Shown in pieces: positions 31,158 through 40,658 of a stretch of DNA of 64,000 nt. Position numbers and translations under genes: made by a program. The stretch lies in contig NZ_JAKGAP010000043.1 in assembly GCF_021532375.1 (NCBI RefSeq), positions 1-64,000 on the forward strand, read 5' to 3'. The notes beneath the pieces are model-generated. The model was not told where the DNA came from. It was given only the letters and a program-made list of their open reading frames with translations, and searched no databases. Every line of letters starts with the position of its first letter. Position 1 is the first letter of the stretch. This DNA is from Paenibacillus alkaliterrae (GTDB lineage: Bacteria; Bacillota; Bacilli; Paenibacillales; Paenibacillaceae).

Positions 31158-31213
31158 CGAAAGAGCGAAACATTAATCGCTTCTTCCAGAAGCGGCTAGT
31201 GCCCGCTCTTTCG
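31158..31213 (+). other. Branched stem-loop after rpoC
   Basis: CGAAAGAGCG (31158-31167) pairs with CGCTCTTTCG (31204-31213), enclosing a second hairpin GCTTCT-TCC-AGAAGC (31178-31192). No T-run follows, so it is not a normal terminator. It may be an RNA-processing or stability element. Confidence 0.6.
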
Positions 31214-31273
31214 CATGTTACAGAGCTGCTTGTCCTTAACCAAACATTTGCAAATGAATATCTTTAAAGTTTC

Positions 31274-31301
31274 TTGACACGAGCACGGCATAGGTGATAA
31301 T
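31274..31301 (+). promoter_or_regulatory. Sigma-A promoter of the rplGB-rpsL-rpsG-fusA-tuf cluster
   Basis: TTGACA (31274-31279) and GATAAT (31296-31301) are spaced by 16 bases. It lies 57 bases before the first gene and is a strong promoter candidate for the str cluster. Confidence 0.85.
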
Positions 31302-31357
31302 ATATCGAAGTGTGCCTAGTTGTGTGATCGCTTTAAGAAAGAATTGAAGGTGATTTC

Positions 31358-31588
31358 ATGCAATTCAAAGTCGGCGCAAAACAGACGATGAAGATGCTCG
31401 AGCACAATAGAGCTATCGAAGTCTACGTTGCACGAGATGCAGATCCGCAGATGAAAGAGAAGATTGTTCATCTATGCGAGCGGACGGGAGTTCCATACAA
31501 ATGGATCGACACAATGGATGACCTTGGGGAAACCTGCGGAATCAATGTCGGTGCCGCAATGGCAGCACTTGTACCTGAAGAAGAATAA
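31358..31588 (+). CDS. L7Ae-family kink-turn RNA-binding protein (YbxF type)
   Basis: This protein of 76 residues belongs to the L7Ae/L30e/S12e family and corresponds to YbxF, known in B. subtilis to bind kink-turn RNA. It shows the pattern MKMLEHNRAIEVYVARDADP and a valine-alanine-rich C-terminal helix (GINVGAAMAAL). ATG at 31358 follows AAGGTGATTTC. It is the first gene of the str cluster, between rpoC and rpsL. Confidence 0.9.
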   Translation: MQFKVGAKQTMKMLEHNRAIEVYVARDADPQMKEKIVHLCERTGVPYKWIDTMDDLGETCGINVGAAMAALVPEEE

Positions 31589-31744
31589 CGCAATAACCGT
31601 TTTTGTTAGTTGATTATTTTAGGATGATTGACTGGCGAGAACTTTTGTTTGTTCTTTTATGAACCGCCTGGATCTGTGGGCTTAATTTTAGGTAAAATGT
31701 CTACCAAGTTAAAAGACATTCATATAAGGGAAGGGGGTGGCAAC

Positions 31745-32167
31745 ATGCCAACAATTAACCAGCTGGTCCGTAAAGGACGTGAAGCGAAAGTGGTTAAATC
31801 GAAATCGCCAGCATTGCAAAAAGGTTTCAACGCTCTGAAACGTGAAGCTACAAACATCAGCGCTCCTCAAAAACGCGGTGTGTGCACTCGTGTAGGTACA
31901 ATGACTCCTAAGAAACCGAACTCCGCGCTTCGTAAATATGCGCGTGTACGTCTAACTAACCGCGTAGAGGTTACAGCGTACATCCCGGGTATCGGACATA
32001 ACCTGCAAGAGCACAGCGTAGTATTGATTCGCGGCGGACGGGTAAAAGACCTTCCAGGGGTTCGTTATCATATCGTTCGCGGCGCACTTGATACAGCAGG
32101 CGTTAACAACCGGAACCAATCCCGTTCGAAATATGGAACGAAGCGTCCAAAAGTTAAAAAATCGTAA
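31745..32167 (+). CDS. rpsL: 30S ribosomal protein S12
   Basis: S12 lies in the decoding centre. The 140-residue product has [12 protein letters not shown] at the start and the streptomycin-region motif [11 protein letters not shown] with wild-type lysines, and [15 protein letters not shown] at 31745 follows AAGGGGGTGG. The interval before it (31589-31744) contains an eight-codon ORF and hairpin noted in the findings. Confidence 0.97.
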   Translation: MPTINQLVRKGREAKVVKSKSPALQKGFNALKREATNISAPQKRGVCTRVGTMTPKKPNSALRKYARVRLTNRVEVTAYIPGIGHNLQEHSVVLIRGGRVKDLPGVRYHIVRGALDTAGVNNRNQSRSKYGTKRPKVKKS

Positions 32168-32233
32168 GTATAACCCTATAAGGTTATCGCAATGCTAGAA
32201 TAAGCGACTATTAGAAGAAAGGGGGACTTTCTC

Positions 32234-32704
32234 ATGCCACGCAAAGGTCCTGTAACGAAGCGCGATGTGCTTCCAGATCCGCTATATAACAGCAAGCTGG
32301 TGACACGTCTTATTAACCGCATTATGCTTGACGGTAAAAGAGGTGTTGCTCAAACGCTGTTGTATGATGCTTTCAAACTGATTCAAGAACGCACGGGTAA
32401 AGATCCGATGGAAGTGTTCGAAGCAGCTTTGAAAAATATTATGCCAGTACTTGAGGTTAAAGCTCGCCGTGTCGGCGGTGCTAACTATCAAGTGCCTATC
32501 GAAGTTAAACCAGAGCGCCGTACGGCACTTGGTCTCCGCTGGCTCGTGAACTACTCACGTAACCGCGGTGAGAAAACGATGGAAGAGCGTTTAGCTGCTG
32601 AAATCACAGATGCTTCCAATAACACTGGCGCAGCTGTTAAGAAGCGCGAAGATACTCACAAAATGGCTGAAGCAAACAAAGCGTTTGCTCACTACCGCTG
32701 GTAG
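32234..32704 (+). CDS. rpsG: 30S ribosomal protein S7
   Basis: S7 nucleates assembly of the 30S head. The 156-residue product starts [16 protein letters not shown] and contains the conserved [20 protein letters not shown] segment (quoted as the family core). ATG at 32234 follows AAAGGGGGAC. In E. coli S7 represses the str operon; no comparable site is visible here. Confidence 0.97.
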   Translation: MPRKGPVTKRDVLPDPLYNSKLVTRLINRIMLDGKRGVAQTLLYDAFKLIQERTGKDPMEVFEAALKNIMPVLEVKARRVGGANYQVPIEVKPERRTALGLRWLVNYSRNRGEKTMEERLAAEITDASNNTGAAVKKREDTHKMAEANKAFAHYRW

Positions 32705-32733
32705 AATCTTCACATTCGAGAGGAGACAATTTT

Positions 32734-34809
32734 ATGTCAAGAGAGTTCTCCTTGAAAAATACGCGTAACATCGGGATTATGGCGCATATTGATGCTGGTA
32801 AAACTACAACTACTGAACGGATCTTGTTCTTCACTGGCCGTACCCACAAAATCGGAGAGGTGCACGAAGGTGCAGCTACGATGGACTGGATGGAACAAGA
32901 ACAAGAGCGCGGTATTACGATTACGTCTGCCGCGACCACCGCTCAATGGAATGGACACCGCATTAATATTATCGACACCCCGGGACACGTTGACTTCACA
33001 GTTGAAGTTGAGCGTTCCCTGCGCGTATTGGACGGGGCCGTTGGGGTTTTCAGTGCTAAAGAAGGCGTTGAGCCGCAGTCTGAAACCGTATGGCGTCAGG
33101 CTGACCGTTATAGCGTTCCACGGATCGCTTACGTCAATAAGATGGACATCATTGGTGCAGACTTCCTAAATGTTATCAAAGACATGCGTGAGCGTCTGCA
33201 AGCCAATGCTGTTGCGATCCAGATTCCGATTGGCGCTGAGAGTGATTTCATAGGCGTAATCGATATTGTTGAACGCGTAGCTTATACGTACAAAGATGAT
33301 CTCGGAAAAGACCCTGAGAAAATCGAAATTCCTTCGGAGTACGCCGACCAAGTCGAAGAACTTCGTACGGAATTGATTGAGAAGGTTGCGGAATTGGATG
33401 AAGAATTAACGATGAAATATTTGGAAGGTGAAGAAATCACAATTCCAGAAATCAAAGCAGCACTCCGTAAGGGTGTCTGTGAAGTTAAAATCTTCCCAGT
33501 TATCGTTGGCTCCTCATACCGTAATAAAGGTGTTCAATTGATGTTGGATGCTGTAGTAGACTATCTTCCATCCCCACTCGATGTACCAGCTATCAAAGGT
33601 ACGCTCGAAGACGGTGAAGAAGGTTCGCGACCATCATCCGATACAGAGCCGTTTGCGGCTTTGGCTTTCAAAATCATGACGGATCCTTACGTTGGCAGAT
33701 TAACGTTCTTCCGTGTATATTCAGGTGTTCTAAAATCCGGTTCGTATGTTCTTAATTCAACTAAGGGCAAACGTGAGCGTATTGGACGGATACTACAGAT
33801 GCACGCGAACAGCCGTCAAGAGATCTCGGAGGTTTACTCCGGAGATATCGCCGCAGCTGTTGGTCTTAAAGATACAACAACAGGCGACACTCTTTGCGAT
33901 GAGAAGAACACGATTATTCTTGAATCAATGAACTTCCCAGAGCCGGTTATCTCGGTTGCGATCGAACCAAAAACGAAAGCAGACCAAGATAAACTCGGAA
34001 TTGCGATTTCCAAGCTTGCTGAGGAAGATCCTACTTTCCGCGCGCATACGGATGAAGAAACAAACCAAACGATTATTTCTGGTATGGGTGAGCTTCACCT
34101 TGAAATTCTCGTTGACCGTATGTTCCGTGAATTCAAAGTTGAGACAAACGTTGGTAAGCCGCAAGTTGCTTACCGTGAGACGTTCCGTCAAGCTGCGAAG
34201 GTTGAAGGTAAATTCGTACGTCAGTCCGGCGGTAAAGGTCAATTCGGTCATTGTTGGGTTGAGTTTACTCCACTTGAGCCAGGTACAGGCTTTATATTCG
34301 AAAACAAAACAGTCGGCGGTTCAATTCCTCGTGAATTTATCGCTCCTATCCAGGCTGGTATTGAAGAGTCGATGAAGAATGGTGTTGTAGCCGGCTTCCC
34401 GCTCGTTGATGTCAAAGCTGTTGTTGTTGACGGATCGTACCATGATGTCGACTCCTCGGAGATGGCGTTTAAGATCGCTGGTTCGATGGCGCTTAAAGCT
34501 GCTAAAGAAAAGTGTAAGCCAGTTTTGCTCGAGCCAATCATGAAGGTTGAAGTTACTGTTCCTGAAGAGTACATGGGCGACGTTATGGGGATGTTGAACT
34601 CCCGTCGTGGTCGTATCGAAGGTATGGATACTCGCGCAGGTGCGCAAATTATCCGTGCTAAGGTACCTCTCTCCGAGATGTTTGGTTATTCCACAACTCT
34701 TCGTTCCGGTACACAAGGACGCGGCGTATTCTCGATGGAGCTTTCTCACTATGAAGAAGTTCCGAAATCGATCTCTGAAGAGATCATTTCTAAGCACAAA
34801 GGCGAATAA
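32734..34809 (+). CDS. fusA: Elongation factor G
   Basis: EF-G drives translocation. The 691-residue protein has the G1 motif AHIDAGKTT, the switch-I RGITI, G3 DTPGHVDF, G4 NKMD and the five-domain EF-G layout, with [18 protein letters not shown] in domain IV. ATG at 32734 follows GAGAGGAG. It is between rpsG and tuf in the str operon. Confidence 0.97.
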   Translation: MSREFSLKNTRNIGIMAHIDAGKTTTTERILFFTGRTHKIGEVHEGAATMDWMEQEQERGITITSAATTAQWNGHRINIIDTPGHVDFTVEVERSLRVLDGAVGVFSAKEGVEPQSETVWRQADRYSVPRIAYVNKMDIIGADFLNVIKDMRERLQANAVAIQIPIGAESDFIGVIDIVERVAYTYKDDLGKDPEKIEIPSEYADQVEELRTELIEKVAELDEELTMKYLEGEEITIPEIKAALRKGVCEVKIFPVIVGSSYRNKGVQLMLDAVVDYLPSPLDVPAIKGTLEDGEEGSRPSSDTEPFAALAFKIMTDPYVGRLTFFRVYSGVLKSGSYVLNSTKGKRERIGRILQMHANSRQEISEVYSGDIAAAVGLKDTTTGDTLCDEKNTIILESMNFPEPVISVAIEPKTKADQDKLGIAISKLAEEDPTFRAHTDEETNQTIISGMGELHLEILVDRMFREFKVETNVGKPQVAYRETFRQAAKVEGKFVRQSGGKGQFGHCWVEFTPLEPGTGFIFENKTVGGSIPREFIAPIQAGIEESMKNGVVAGFPLVDVKAVVVDGSYHDVDSSEMAFKIAGSMALKAAKEKCKPVLLEPIMKVEVTVPEEYMGDVMGMLNSRRGRIEGMDTRAGAQIIRAKVPLSEMFGYSTTLRSGTQGRGVFSMELSHYEEVPKSISEEIISKHKGE

Positions 34810-34918
34810 TCGCTTTTGTTCGAATAAAAAGCTTTACGGCCGTCAACTAAGTTTGCTTGCAGACCAGCTGCCGGCCCACACATAAAAAACTAAGATATAT
34901 TGAGGAGGCTCAAGTTCA

Positions 34919-36109
34919 ATGGCTAAGGCTAAATTTGAACGTAACAAACCGCACGTTAATATCGGTACAATCGGTCACGTCGACCATGGTAAAACGACTT
35001 TGACAGCTGCGATCACAACTGTACTTTCCAAAAAATACGGCGGTGCAGCAATCGCATTTGACCAAATCGATAAAGCTCCAGAAGAGCGCGAGCGCGGTAT
35101 CACAATCTCGACAGCTCACGTTGAGTATGAGACGCCTGCTCGTCACTACGCTCACGTTGATTGCCCTGGTCACGCCGACTATGTTAAAAACATGATTACT
35201 GGTGCTGCTCAAATGGACGGAGCTATTCTTGTAGTATCCGCTACTGACGGCCCAATGCCACAAACTCGTGAGCACATCCTGCTCTCCAAACAAGTAGGCG
35301 TTCCTTACATCGTTGTATTCTTGAACAAATGCGACATGGTTGAAGACGAAGAGCTTCTTGAATTGGTAGAAATGGAAGTTCGCGACCTTCTTTCTGAGTA
35401 TGAGTTCCCAGGCGACGACACTCCGATCATTCGCGGTGCAGCTCGTGAAGCTCTTGCAAACCCAGAAGGTCCTTGGGCTGATAAAATCATCGAGCTCTTC
35501 GAGCAAGTTGATACTTACATCCCAACTCCTGAGCGCGACACAGCTAAGCCTTTCCTTATGCCTGTCGAGGACGTATTCACAATCACTGGCCGTGGTACAG
35601 TTGCTACAGGTCGCGTAGAGCGTGGCGTTATCAAAGTAGGCGATGAGGTCGAAATTATCGGTCTTGCTGAAGAATCCCGTAAATCCGTTGTAACTGGCGT
35701 TGAAATGTTCCGTAAATTGCTTGACTCCGCACAAGCTGGCGACAACGTAGGCGCATTGCTTCGTGGTGTAGATCGCAGCAACATCGAGCGTGGACAAGTT
35801 TTGGCTAAACCGGGTTCGGTTAAGCCGCATACAAACTTCACTGCACAAATCTACGTTCTTACTAAAGAAGAGGGTGGCCGTCACAAGCCTTTCTTCACAG
35901 GCTACCGTCCACAGTTCTACTTCCGTACAACTGACGTAACAGGTATCATCAACCTGCCAGAAGGCACTGAAATGGTTATGCCTGGCGACAACATCACTGT
36001 AACGGTTGAGCTTATCGCTCCGATCGCGGTTGAAGAGGGAACTCGTTTCTCCATCCGTGAAGGCGGCCGTACAGTAGGCGCTGGCGCAGTAGCATCTATC
36101 CAAAAATAA
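34919..36109 (+). CDS. tuf: Elongation factor Tu
   Basis: EF-Tu delivers aminoacyl-tRNA. The 396-residue product has G1 GHVDHGKT, switch [14 protein letters not shown]3 DCPGHADY, G4 NKCD and the C-terminal [23 protein letters not shown] at 34919 follows GAGGAGGCT. A strong terminator follows, closing the str cluster before an accessory ABC transporter block. Confidence 0.98.
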   Translation: MAKAKFERNKPHVNIGTIGHVDHGKTTLTAAITTVLSKKYGGAAIAFDQIDKAPEERERGITISTAHVEYETPARHYAHVDCPGHADYVKNMITGAAQMDGAILVVSATDGPMPQTREHILLSKQVGVPYIVVFLNKCDMVEDEELLELVEMEVRDLLSEYEFPGDDTPIIRGAAREALANPEGPWADKIIELFEQVDTYIPTPERDTAKPFLMPVEDVFTITGRGTVATGRVERGVIKVGDEVEIIGLAEESRKSVVTGVEMFRKLLDSAQAGDNVGALLRGVDRSNIERGQVLAKPGSVKPHTNFTAQIYVLTKEEGGRHKPFFTGYRPQFYFRTTDVTGIINLPEGTEMVMPGDNITVTVELIAPIAVEEGTRFSIREGGRTVGAGAVASIQK

Positions 36110-36136
36110 TTCAAAGCGGCTTAGCCGCTAAGAATG

Positions 36137-36166
36137 AAAAAGCTCTCACTTGGTGAGAGCTTTTTT
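36137..36166 (+). terminator. Terminator of the str cluster
   Basis: AAAAAGCTCTCAC-TTG-GTGAGAGCTTTTTT forms a strong hairpin with a T-run right after tuf. Confidence 0.93.
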
Positions 36167-36217
36167 GCATGAATGCAGGCAAAAGTACTTCATACTTTTT
36201 TTACAGACAACTTAGGA

Positions 36218-36247
36218 TTGACTGTATGCGTTAAGCGCCATTAGAAT
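36218..36247 (+). promoter_or_regulatory. Promoter of the ABC transporter operon
   Basis: TTGACT (36218-36223) with TAGAAT (36242-36247) at 18-base spacing. It leaves a leader of about 150 bases in which I see no T-box core, SAM or other riboswitch signature. Confidence 0.65.
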
Positions 36248-36406
36248 TAAGAAATAGTGAATAATGCTCGTCCATGCTCGGTGGGTGAACCAACAACTTA
36301 GTTAAGTCACATATTTTACCGTGGGAAAGTGATGAGTTTTTGCTGTGTCCGATTAAGCCTATGCGAGCTGAAAATGAGACGAGGGACAACTTGAGAGGGG
36401 TTTGGA

Positions 36407-37456
36407 ATGATGAATAGAAAGTTTTGGATAGGTATTGCAATCGCATCGGTGATGCTTGTATCTGCCGCATGCGGCGCAAGCAAAGATAATACGGGTATAA
36501 CGAATGAAGGAAATACAGCAGGTGCAGGCAGCGAGTCGGAAAAGACTTACACGATTTCCGTATCACAAATCGTGGAGCACCCTTCTCTGGATGCCACTTA
36601 CGATGGTTTTATTGCCGCTTTGAAGGATGCTGGATTTGAAGAAGGGAAAAACCTCAAAATTGATTTTAATAATGCGCAAAACGATATGACGAACATCAAG
36701 ACAATTTCTCAGAAAATCGCATCAGGCAATAGCGATCTTGCACTTGGTATCGCGACGCCGTCAGCGTTAAGTCTTGCTGAAGATGTTACTGAAATTCCGG
36801 TTTTGTTTGCGGCAGTAACGGATCCGATCGACGCGGGAATCGTGAAGCAGTTGCAAGCACCGGGAGGCAACATAACTGGCGCTGCGGATACGAATCCGGA
36901 TGCGATTAAGCAAACGATGGATTTTATCGCGAAAGAACTGCCAAACGTGAAGAAAGTCGGCCTTGTCATTAACGAAGGCGAATCAAATGCGGTTGTGATG
37001 GCAAAATACGCGGAGGAAGCATTAAAATCCCATAACATTGAATTGGTAAAAGCTCCGATTGCCAACACTTCTGAAGTGCAGCAAGCTGCAGAATCGCTGG
37101 TAGGACGTGTTGATGCGATTTATATTACACTTGATAATAATGTCGTAACAGGCGCTGATGCGATTATCGAAATCGCAAATGAAAACGACATCCCCTTCCT
37201 CTCAGCAGATCGGGATACGGTTGAGAAAGGAGCGTTCGCAACGGTTGGTTTTAAATATTATGATCACGGTTATGAAGTTGGACAAATGGCTGTTGAAATT
37301 TTGAAGAATGGTAAAAACCCGGGTGAGATGAACGTTACAGTTCCTCAGAAGCTTGATTTCATTCTCAATCTGAAGGCCGCTGCCGAGCAAGGAATTACGG
37401 TAACCGATGAAATGAAAAGTTACGTAAAAGACCAAGAGAATAATATTATTGAGTAA
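36407..37456 (+). CDS. ABC transporter substrate-binding lipoprotein (ABC_sub_bind family)
   Basis: The 349-residue protein has a lipoprotein signal with lipobox VSAAC (Cys about residue 22), a Ser/Gly/Asn-rich linker, and a two-lobe periplasmic-binding fold starting YTISVSQIVEHPSLDATYDGF. It resembles the ABC_sub_bind (PF04392) family that includes TrpX. The substrate is unknown; relatives suggest an amino acid or a purine-like ligand. It is the first gene of an operon with a permease and an ATPase. ATG at 36407 (a second ATG follows at 36410) after GAGAGGGG. Confidence 0.88.
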   Translation: MMNRKFWIGIAIASVMLVSAACGASKDNTGITNEGNTAGAGSESEKTYTISVSQIVEHPSLDATYDGFIAALKDAGFEEGKNLKIDFNNAQNDMTNIKTISQKIASGNSDLALGIATPSALSLAEDVTEIPVLFAAVTDPIDAGIVKQLQAPGGNITGAADTNPDAIKQTMDFIAKELPNVKKVGLVINEGESNAVVMAKYAEEALKSHNIELVKAPIANTSEVQQAAESLVGRVDAIYITLDNNVVTGADAIIEIANENDIPFLSADRDTVEKGAFATVGFKYYDHGYEVGQMAVEILKNGKNPGEMNVTVPQKLDFILNLKAAAEQGITVTDEMKSYVKDQENNIIE

Positions 37457-37550
37457 GCATATCCCTCTTGGATAAAATAAAAAAATCAAACGTTCGGGGT
37501 GAGCGCTAATCGGCTTCACCCCGTTATTTCGATAAGGGAGTGGCATTTTC

Positions 37551-38465
37551 ATGCTTACATCGTTAACGGGTGCCATAGAGAGCGGTCTGCTGTACGCTTT
37601 AATGGCTCTAGGTGTATTTATAACATTTCGCATACTTGATTTTCCGGATTTAACGGTTGATGGTAGCTTTACGACTGGAGCTGCAATTGGCGCCGTTATG
37701 ACGGTAAACGGTACTGCTCCATGGATAGCTGTAATCTGTGCATTTGCTGGTGGAGCATTGGCGGGCATTTGTACAGGGCTTTTGCACACAAAAGGCAAGA
37801 TCAACGGATTATTGTCCGGTATTATCATGATGATTGCTCTTTATTCCATTAATTTAAGAATTCTTGGTAAACCGAATGTATCATTGCGGAACATGGACAA
37901 TTTTTTTGATCATATCTCGGTCATGATCATAATGGTAATCATTGCGATAGCGGTTAAGATTCTACTAGATTTGTTTTTCAAGACTGACATAGGACTAAGT
38001 CTTCGTGCTACGGGCGACAATGCACGTATGATTCGCAGCTTCGGTGCCAACACGGATATGACAACGATCTTTGGTGTTGCTCTTTCTAATGCGCTTGTCG
38101 CGACGTCAGGCGCTTTAGTGGCACAGTATCAAAAATTTGCCGATAACAATATGGGTATTGGCATGATCGTAATCGGATTGGCTTCAGTCATTATCGGGGA
38201 AGCGATTTTTGGAGCCCGATCGATTTTTCGCGCTACATTGGCCGTTGTTCTCGGTTCGATTATTTATCGTATTATCTATGCCTTGGCTCTTCGCATCGAA
38301 TGGCTTGAAGCATCTGATATGAAGCTCATTACAGCAATTATTATTATTTTCGCGCTGGTAGTACCTTCAACGAGAAGGCTATTTAAACAAAAAAGCGTTG
38401 CTCGAAAGCGTACGGCGGAAATGCTTGCTTCAATGGAGAAGGCGCAATCAGGAGGTACACGTTAA
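37551..38465 (+). CDS. ABC transporter permease
   Basis: This 304-residue membrane protein has eight to nine hydrophobic segments and the branched-chain/ribose permease type sequence (SGALVAQYQKFADNNMGIGMIVIGLASVIIGEAI, abridged). Family members pair with ABC_sub_bind proteins. ATG at 37551 follows AAGGGAGTGG. Its stop overlaps the start of the ATPase gene by one base (TAATG), so the two are translationally coupled. Confidence 0.9.
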   Translation: MLTSLTGAIESGLLYALMALGVFITFRILDFPDLTVDGSFTTGAAIGAVMTVNGTAPWIAVICAFAGGALAGICTGLLHTKGKINGLLSGIIMMIALYSINLRILGKPNVSLRNMDNFFDHISVMIIMVIIAIAVKILLDLFFKTDIGLSLRATGDNARMIRSFGANTDMTTIFGVALSNALVATSGALVAQYQKFADNNMGIGMIVIGLASVIIGEAIFGARSIFRATLAVVLGSIIYRIIYALALRIEWLEASDMKLITAIIIIFALVVPSTRRLFKQKSVARKRTAEMLASMEKAQSGGTR

Positions 38466-39259
38466 TGCTTGAAATTTCAAACGTCTCCAAGTTGTTTAAC
38501 CCGGGAACGTTGGATGAGAAAACAGCGCTTGTGGGTGCAAAATTGTTCATGAAGCCGGCAGATTTTGTAACGGTGATCGGCAGCAACGGAGCCGGTAAAT
38601 CAACACTAATGAATATAATATCCGGCGTAATGAAACCAGATGCAGGTGAAGTGAAAATCGATAACTCCAATGTATCCGCACTGTCGGAGCATCAACGAAG
38701 TCGGTGGATTGGCAGAGTATTTCAAGATCCAATGGCCGGAACAGCGCCGCGAATGACGATAGAGGAAAATATGGCAATCGCCTATTCTCGCGGGAAATCT
38801 CGCGGCTTTTCCTTTGGCGCAACGCGGGCGAAGCGTACTATATTCAAGCAAGAGCTTCAACGTTTAGGCATTGGCCTTGAGAACCGCCTTAACGCTAAGG
38901 TCGGATTATTATCCGGCGGTGAGAGACAAGCACTCAGTTTGTTGATGGCGACCTTTACAAGACCACAAATATTACTTCTCGACGAACATACTGCAGCACT
39001 AGATCCGGCGAGGGCAGAACTCATTACGTCACTTACGGAGAGCATTGTCCGCGAAATGAAACTTACGACGCTGATGGTCACGCACAACATGGAGCAAGCC
39101 ATTCGCCTCGGTAACCGGTTGATTATGATGGACAAAGGCCGCATCATTCTTGATGTTCCGGAAGAGCGTAAGAAAGATCTGACCGTGGAGCAACTGCTCG
39201 GCGAGTTCGAGCGAATTAGCGGCAAGAAATTGGCTGATGACCGCATCGTGCTGGGGTAG
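38465..39259 (+). CDS. ABC transporter ATP-binding protein
   Basis: The 264-residue ATPase has Walker A GSNGAGKST, the signature LSGGERQALS, Walker B ILLLDEHTAALD and the H-loop in VTHNMEQA. It energises the permease encoded immediately upstream. The gene overlaps the permease stop by one base. Downstream is a repeat-rich region; the first clear terminator after it is at 39607. Confidence 0.93.
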   Translation: MLEISNVSKLFNPGTLDEKTALVGAKLFMKPADFVTVIGSNGAGKSTLMNIISGVMKPDAGEVKIDNSNVSALSEHQRSRWIGRVFQDPMAGTAPRMTIEENMAIAYSRGKSRGFSFGATRAKRTIFKQELQRLGIGLENRLNAKVGLLSGGERQALSLLMATFTRPQILLLDEHTAALDPARAELITSLTESIVREMKLTTLMVTHNMEQAIRLGNRLIMMDKGRIILDVPEERKKDLTVEQLLGEFERISGKKLADDRIVLG

Positions 39260-39308
39260 TTTGATCGGGAAGCTCCACTGCGAGGGAGCTGGGTGAATGC
39301 CGCGGGAC

Positions 39309-39421
39309 CTCCACTGCGAGGAAAGCGGGCGCTTCCGCCTGCGTTGAAGCCATGTTCCCTTGAATTTATTTAAAGGAGGGAACAAGTCTTCAAAAGCAGG
39401 ACGTAAACTCTCCAGCTGCCC
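39309..39421. repeat. Large imperfect palindromic repeat, copy A
   Basis: This unit starts CTCCACTGCGAG and contains GCGGGCGCTTCCGCCTGCGTTGAAG on one arm and CTTCAAAAGCAGGACGTAAACTC with GCTGCCCG on the other, with a central pair TGTTCCCTT / AGGGAACA. It folds as a long imperfect hairpin. Copy B follows after 20 bases. A partial third CTCCACTGCGAGGGAGCT (39272-39289) lies upstream. Confidence 0.8.
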
Positions 39422-39441
39422 GGGTTTATTTGATTTGGAAG

Positions 39442-39564
39442 CTCCACTGCGAGAAAAGCGGGCGCTTGCGCCTGCATTGAAGTCTTGTTCCTTAAGATTA
39501 GATTTAATGGTTGGAACAAGCCTTCAAAAGCAGGACGTAAACTCTTCAGCTGCCCGCTTTTCTC
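39442..39564. repeat. Large imperfect palindromic repeat, copy B
   Basis: It is clearly homologous to copy A (CTCCACTGCGAG, GCGGGCGCTTGCGCCTGC, TTCAAAAGCAGGACGTAAACTC). The outer arms GAGAAAAGCGGGC (39451-39463) and GCCCGCTTTTCTC (39552-39564) are exact inverted repeats of 13 bp; inner arms TTGTTCC / GGAACAA also pair. No coding potential is evident. It may be a MITE-like or extragenic palindromic element. Confidence 0.82.
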
Positions 39565-39606
39565 TCCGTTCCGTCCTCGTCAAACAACTTATTATAATAA
39601 AAAGAG

Positions 39607-39637
39607 AACGCAACGTCCCATTGGTCGTTGCGTTTTT
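39607..39637 (+). terminator. Terminator downstream of the ABC operon
   Basis: AACGCAACG (39607-39615) pairs with CGTTGCGTT (39626-39634), followed by a T-run. It probably ends ABC operon transcripts that pass through the palindromes. Confidence 0.85.
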
Positions 39638-39755
39638 GTGTTAAGGCAGGAGCTGTGGATTTCCTCCCGTCAAATGAATGATACGAGTCGAAAACGACTG
39701 ATTTACCAGGAGATTTTTGAATCTTACAAGGCGATCCATCTCGAGTTCTGCTAGA

Positions 39756-40070
39756 TAAATCCAAAATGGAGCGCCAAAAGTTACTCTGGATCGCAAAGTT
39801 ACTGGAAAAATCCAATATGGGACACCAAAAGTGACTCTGGATCGCAAAGTTACTGGAAAGATCCAATATGGGACGCCAAAAGTGACTCTGGATCGCAATG
39901 TTACTGGAAAAATCCAATATGGAGCGTCTAAAGTGACTCTGGATCGCAAAGTTACTGGATAAATCCAATATGGAGCGTCTAAAGTGACTCTGGATCGCAA
40001 AGTTACTGGAAAAATCCAATATGGGGCGCCAAAAGTGACTCTGGACCGCAAAGTTACTGGATAAATCCAG
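39756..40070. repeat. 51-bp tandem repeat array (about six copies)
   Basis: The word CTCTGGATCGCAA or a close variant recurs at 39784, 39835, 39886, 39937, 39988 and 40039, an exact 51-base period. Each unit also holds GTTACTGGAAAAATCCAATATGG. Because 51 is a multiple of three, several frames stay open, including minus-strand frames encoding a repeated 17-residue peptide (VTLRSRVTFGAPYWIFP type). There are no spacers, so it is not a CRISPR array. Confidence 0.9.
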
Positions 40071-40080
40071 CGTAGTGCTC

Positions 40081-40414
40081 TCTTACAACGCTTTGAGTTT
40101 AAAGTTTCTTAGCAGTCTGAGGAAGTTCACCTATAGGTCTATTTGTTACTGGCGTTATTTGGCGGTGTATTTTGAGCGTTAGGATGTTTATAATCAATTA
40201 GGACATTCAGTCTGCTAATTTATAAGGGTGATTTTAAAATTGCAGAAGATCGGACATAATGGGCGATATGTTTAGATAAAGTGATTTTGAATTTCGTCAT
40301 AAAGAAGGAAGAAATGTTTCTTCATTATAATGTGATCTGCGGATGAAACGTATCCAAAAGAGAAATTGATATACCTCATTGTCAGATCATGCAAAGGCCA
40401 CATTGAATTGGTGG
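40081..40414. other. AT-rich intergenic stretch
   Basis: Between the tandem array and the next repeat there is no supported gene, RNA or terminator. Base composition is more AT-rich than the neighbouring ribosomal genes. Confidence 0.5.
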
Positions 40415-40551
40415 GCGAGCGAAGCAGAGCTGGAATCGAGTCTGAGAGTTTACGTGCTGCTTTTGAAACCGTGATTTAACCTTCAAATGGAATATATGAA
40501 ATCATGGTTTCAATGCATGCCGAGGACCGATTGCAGCGACGCGCAGCGAGA
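40415..40551. repeat. Dispersed palindromic repeat, copy 1
   Basis: A unit of about 135 bp with GCAGAGCTGGAATCGAGTC at the left, an internal inverted repeat GAAACCGTGATTT / AAATCATGGTTTC (40464-40476 and 40499-40511), and GAGGACCGATTGCAGCG at the right, the left and right ends being partly complementary. It recurs nearly unchanged as copy 2. Confidence 0.82.
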
Positions 40552-40658
40552 TTGCCCAAATAAGAAGTTATGGTAATAAATAAGGCAGCAGATAAGCAGC
40601 TGTCAGCATTGTTCTTTCTCCTTTGAGCTAGCTTGCTATGAGTTTTATTCAGGGGGTT

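Noticed and set aside
34916..36103. A 395-residue open frame on the minus strand opposite tuf
   Set aside because: It mirrors tuf exactly, has no ribosome binding site or recognisable domain, and is explained by the strong codon bias of tuf.
36248..36406. T-box or other riboswitch controlling the ABC operon
   Set aside because: I looked for a T-box core, SAM, guanine and lysine motifs in this leader and saw none.
39756..40070. CRISPR array
   Set aside because: Units are contiguous at 51 bases without unique spacers, and no cas genes are in the window.
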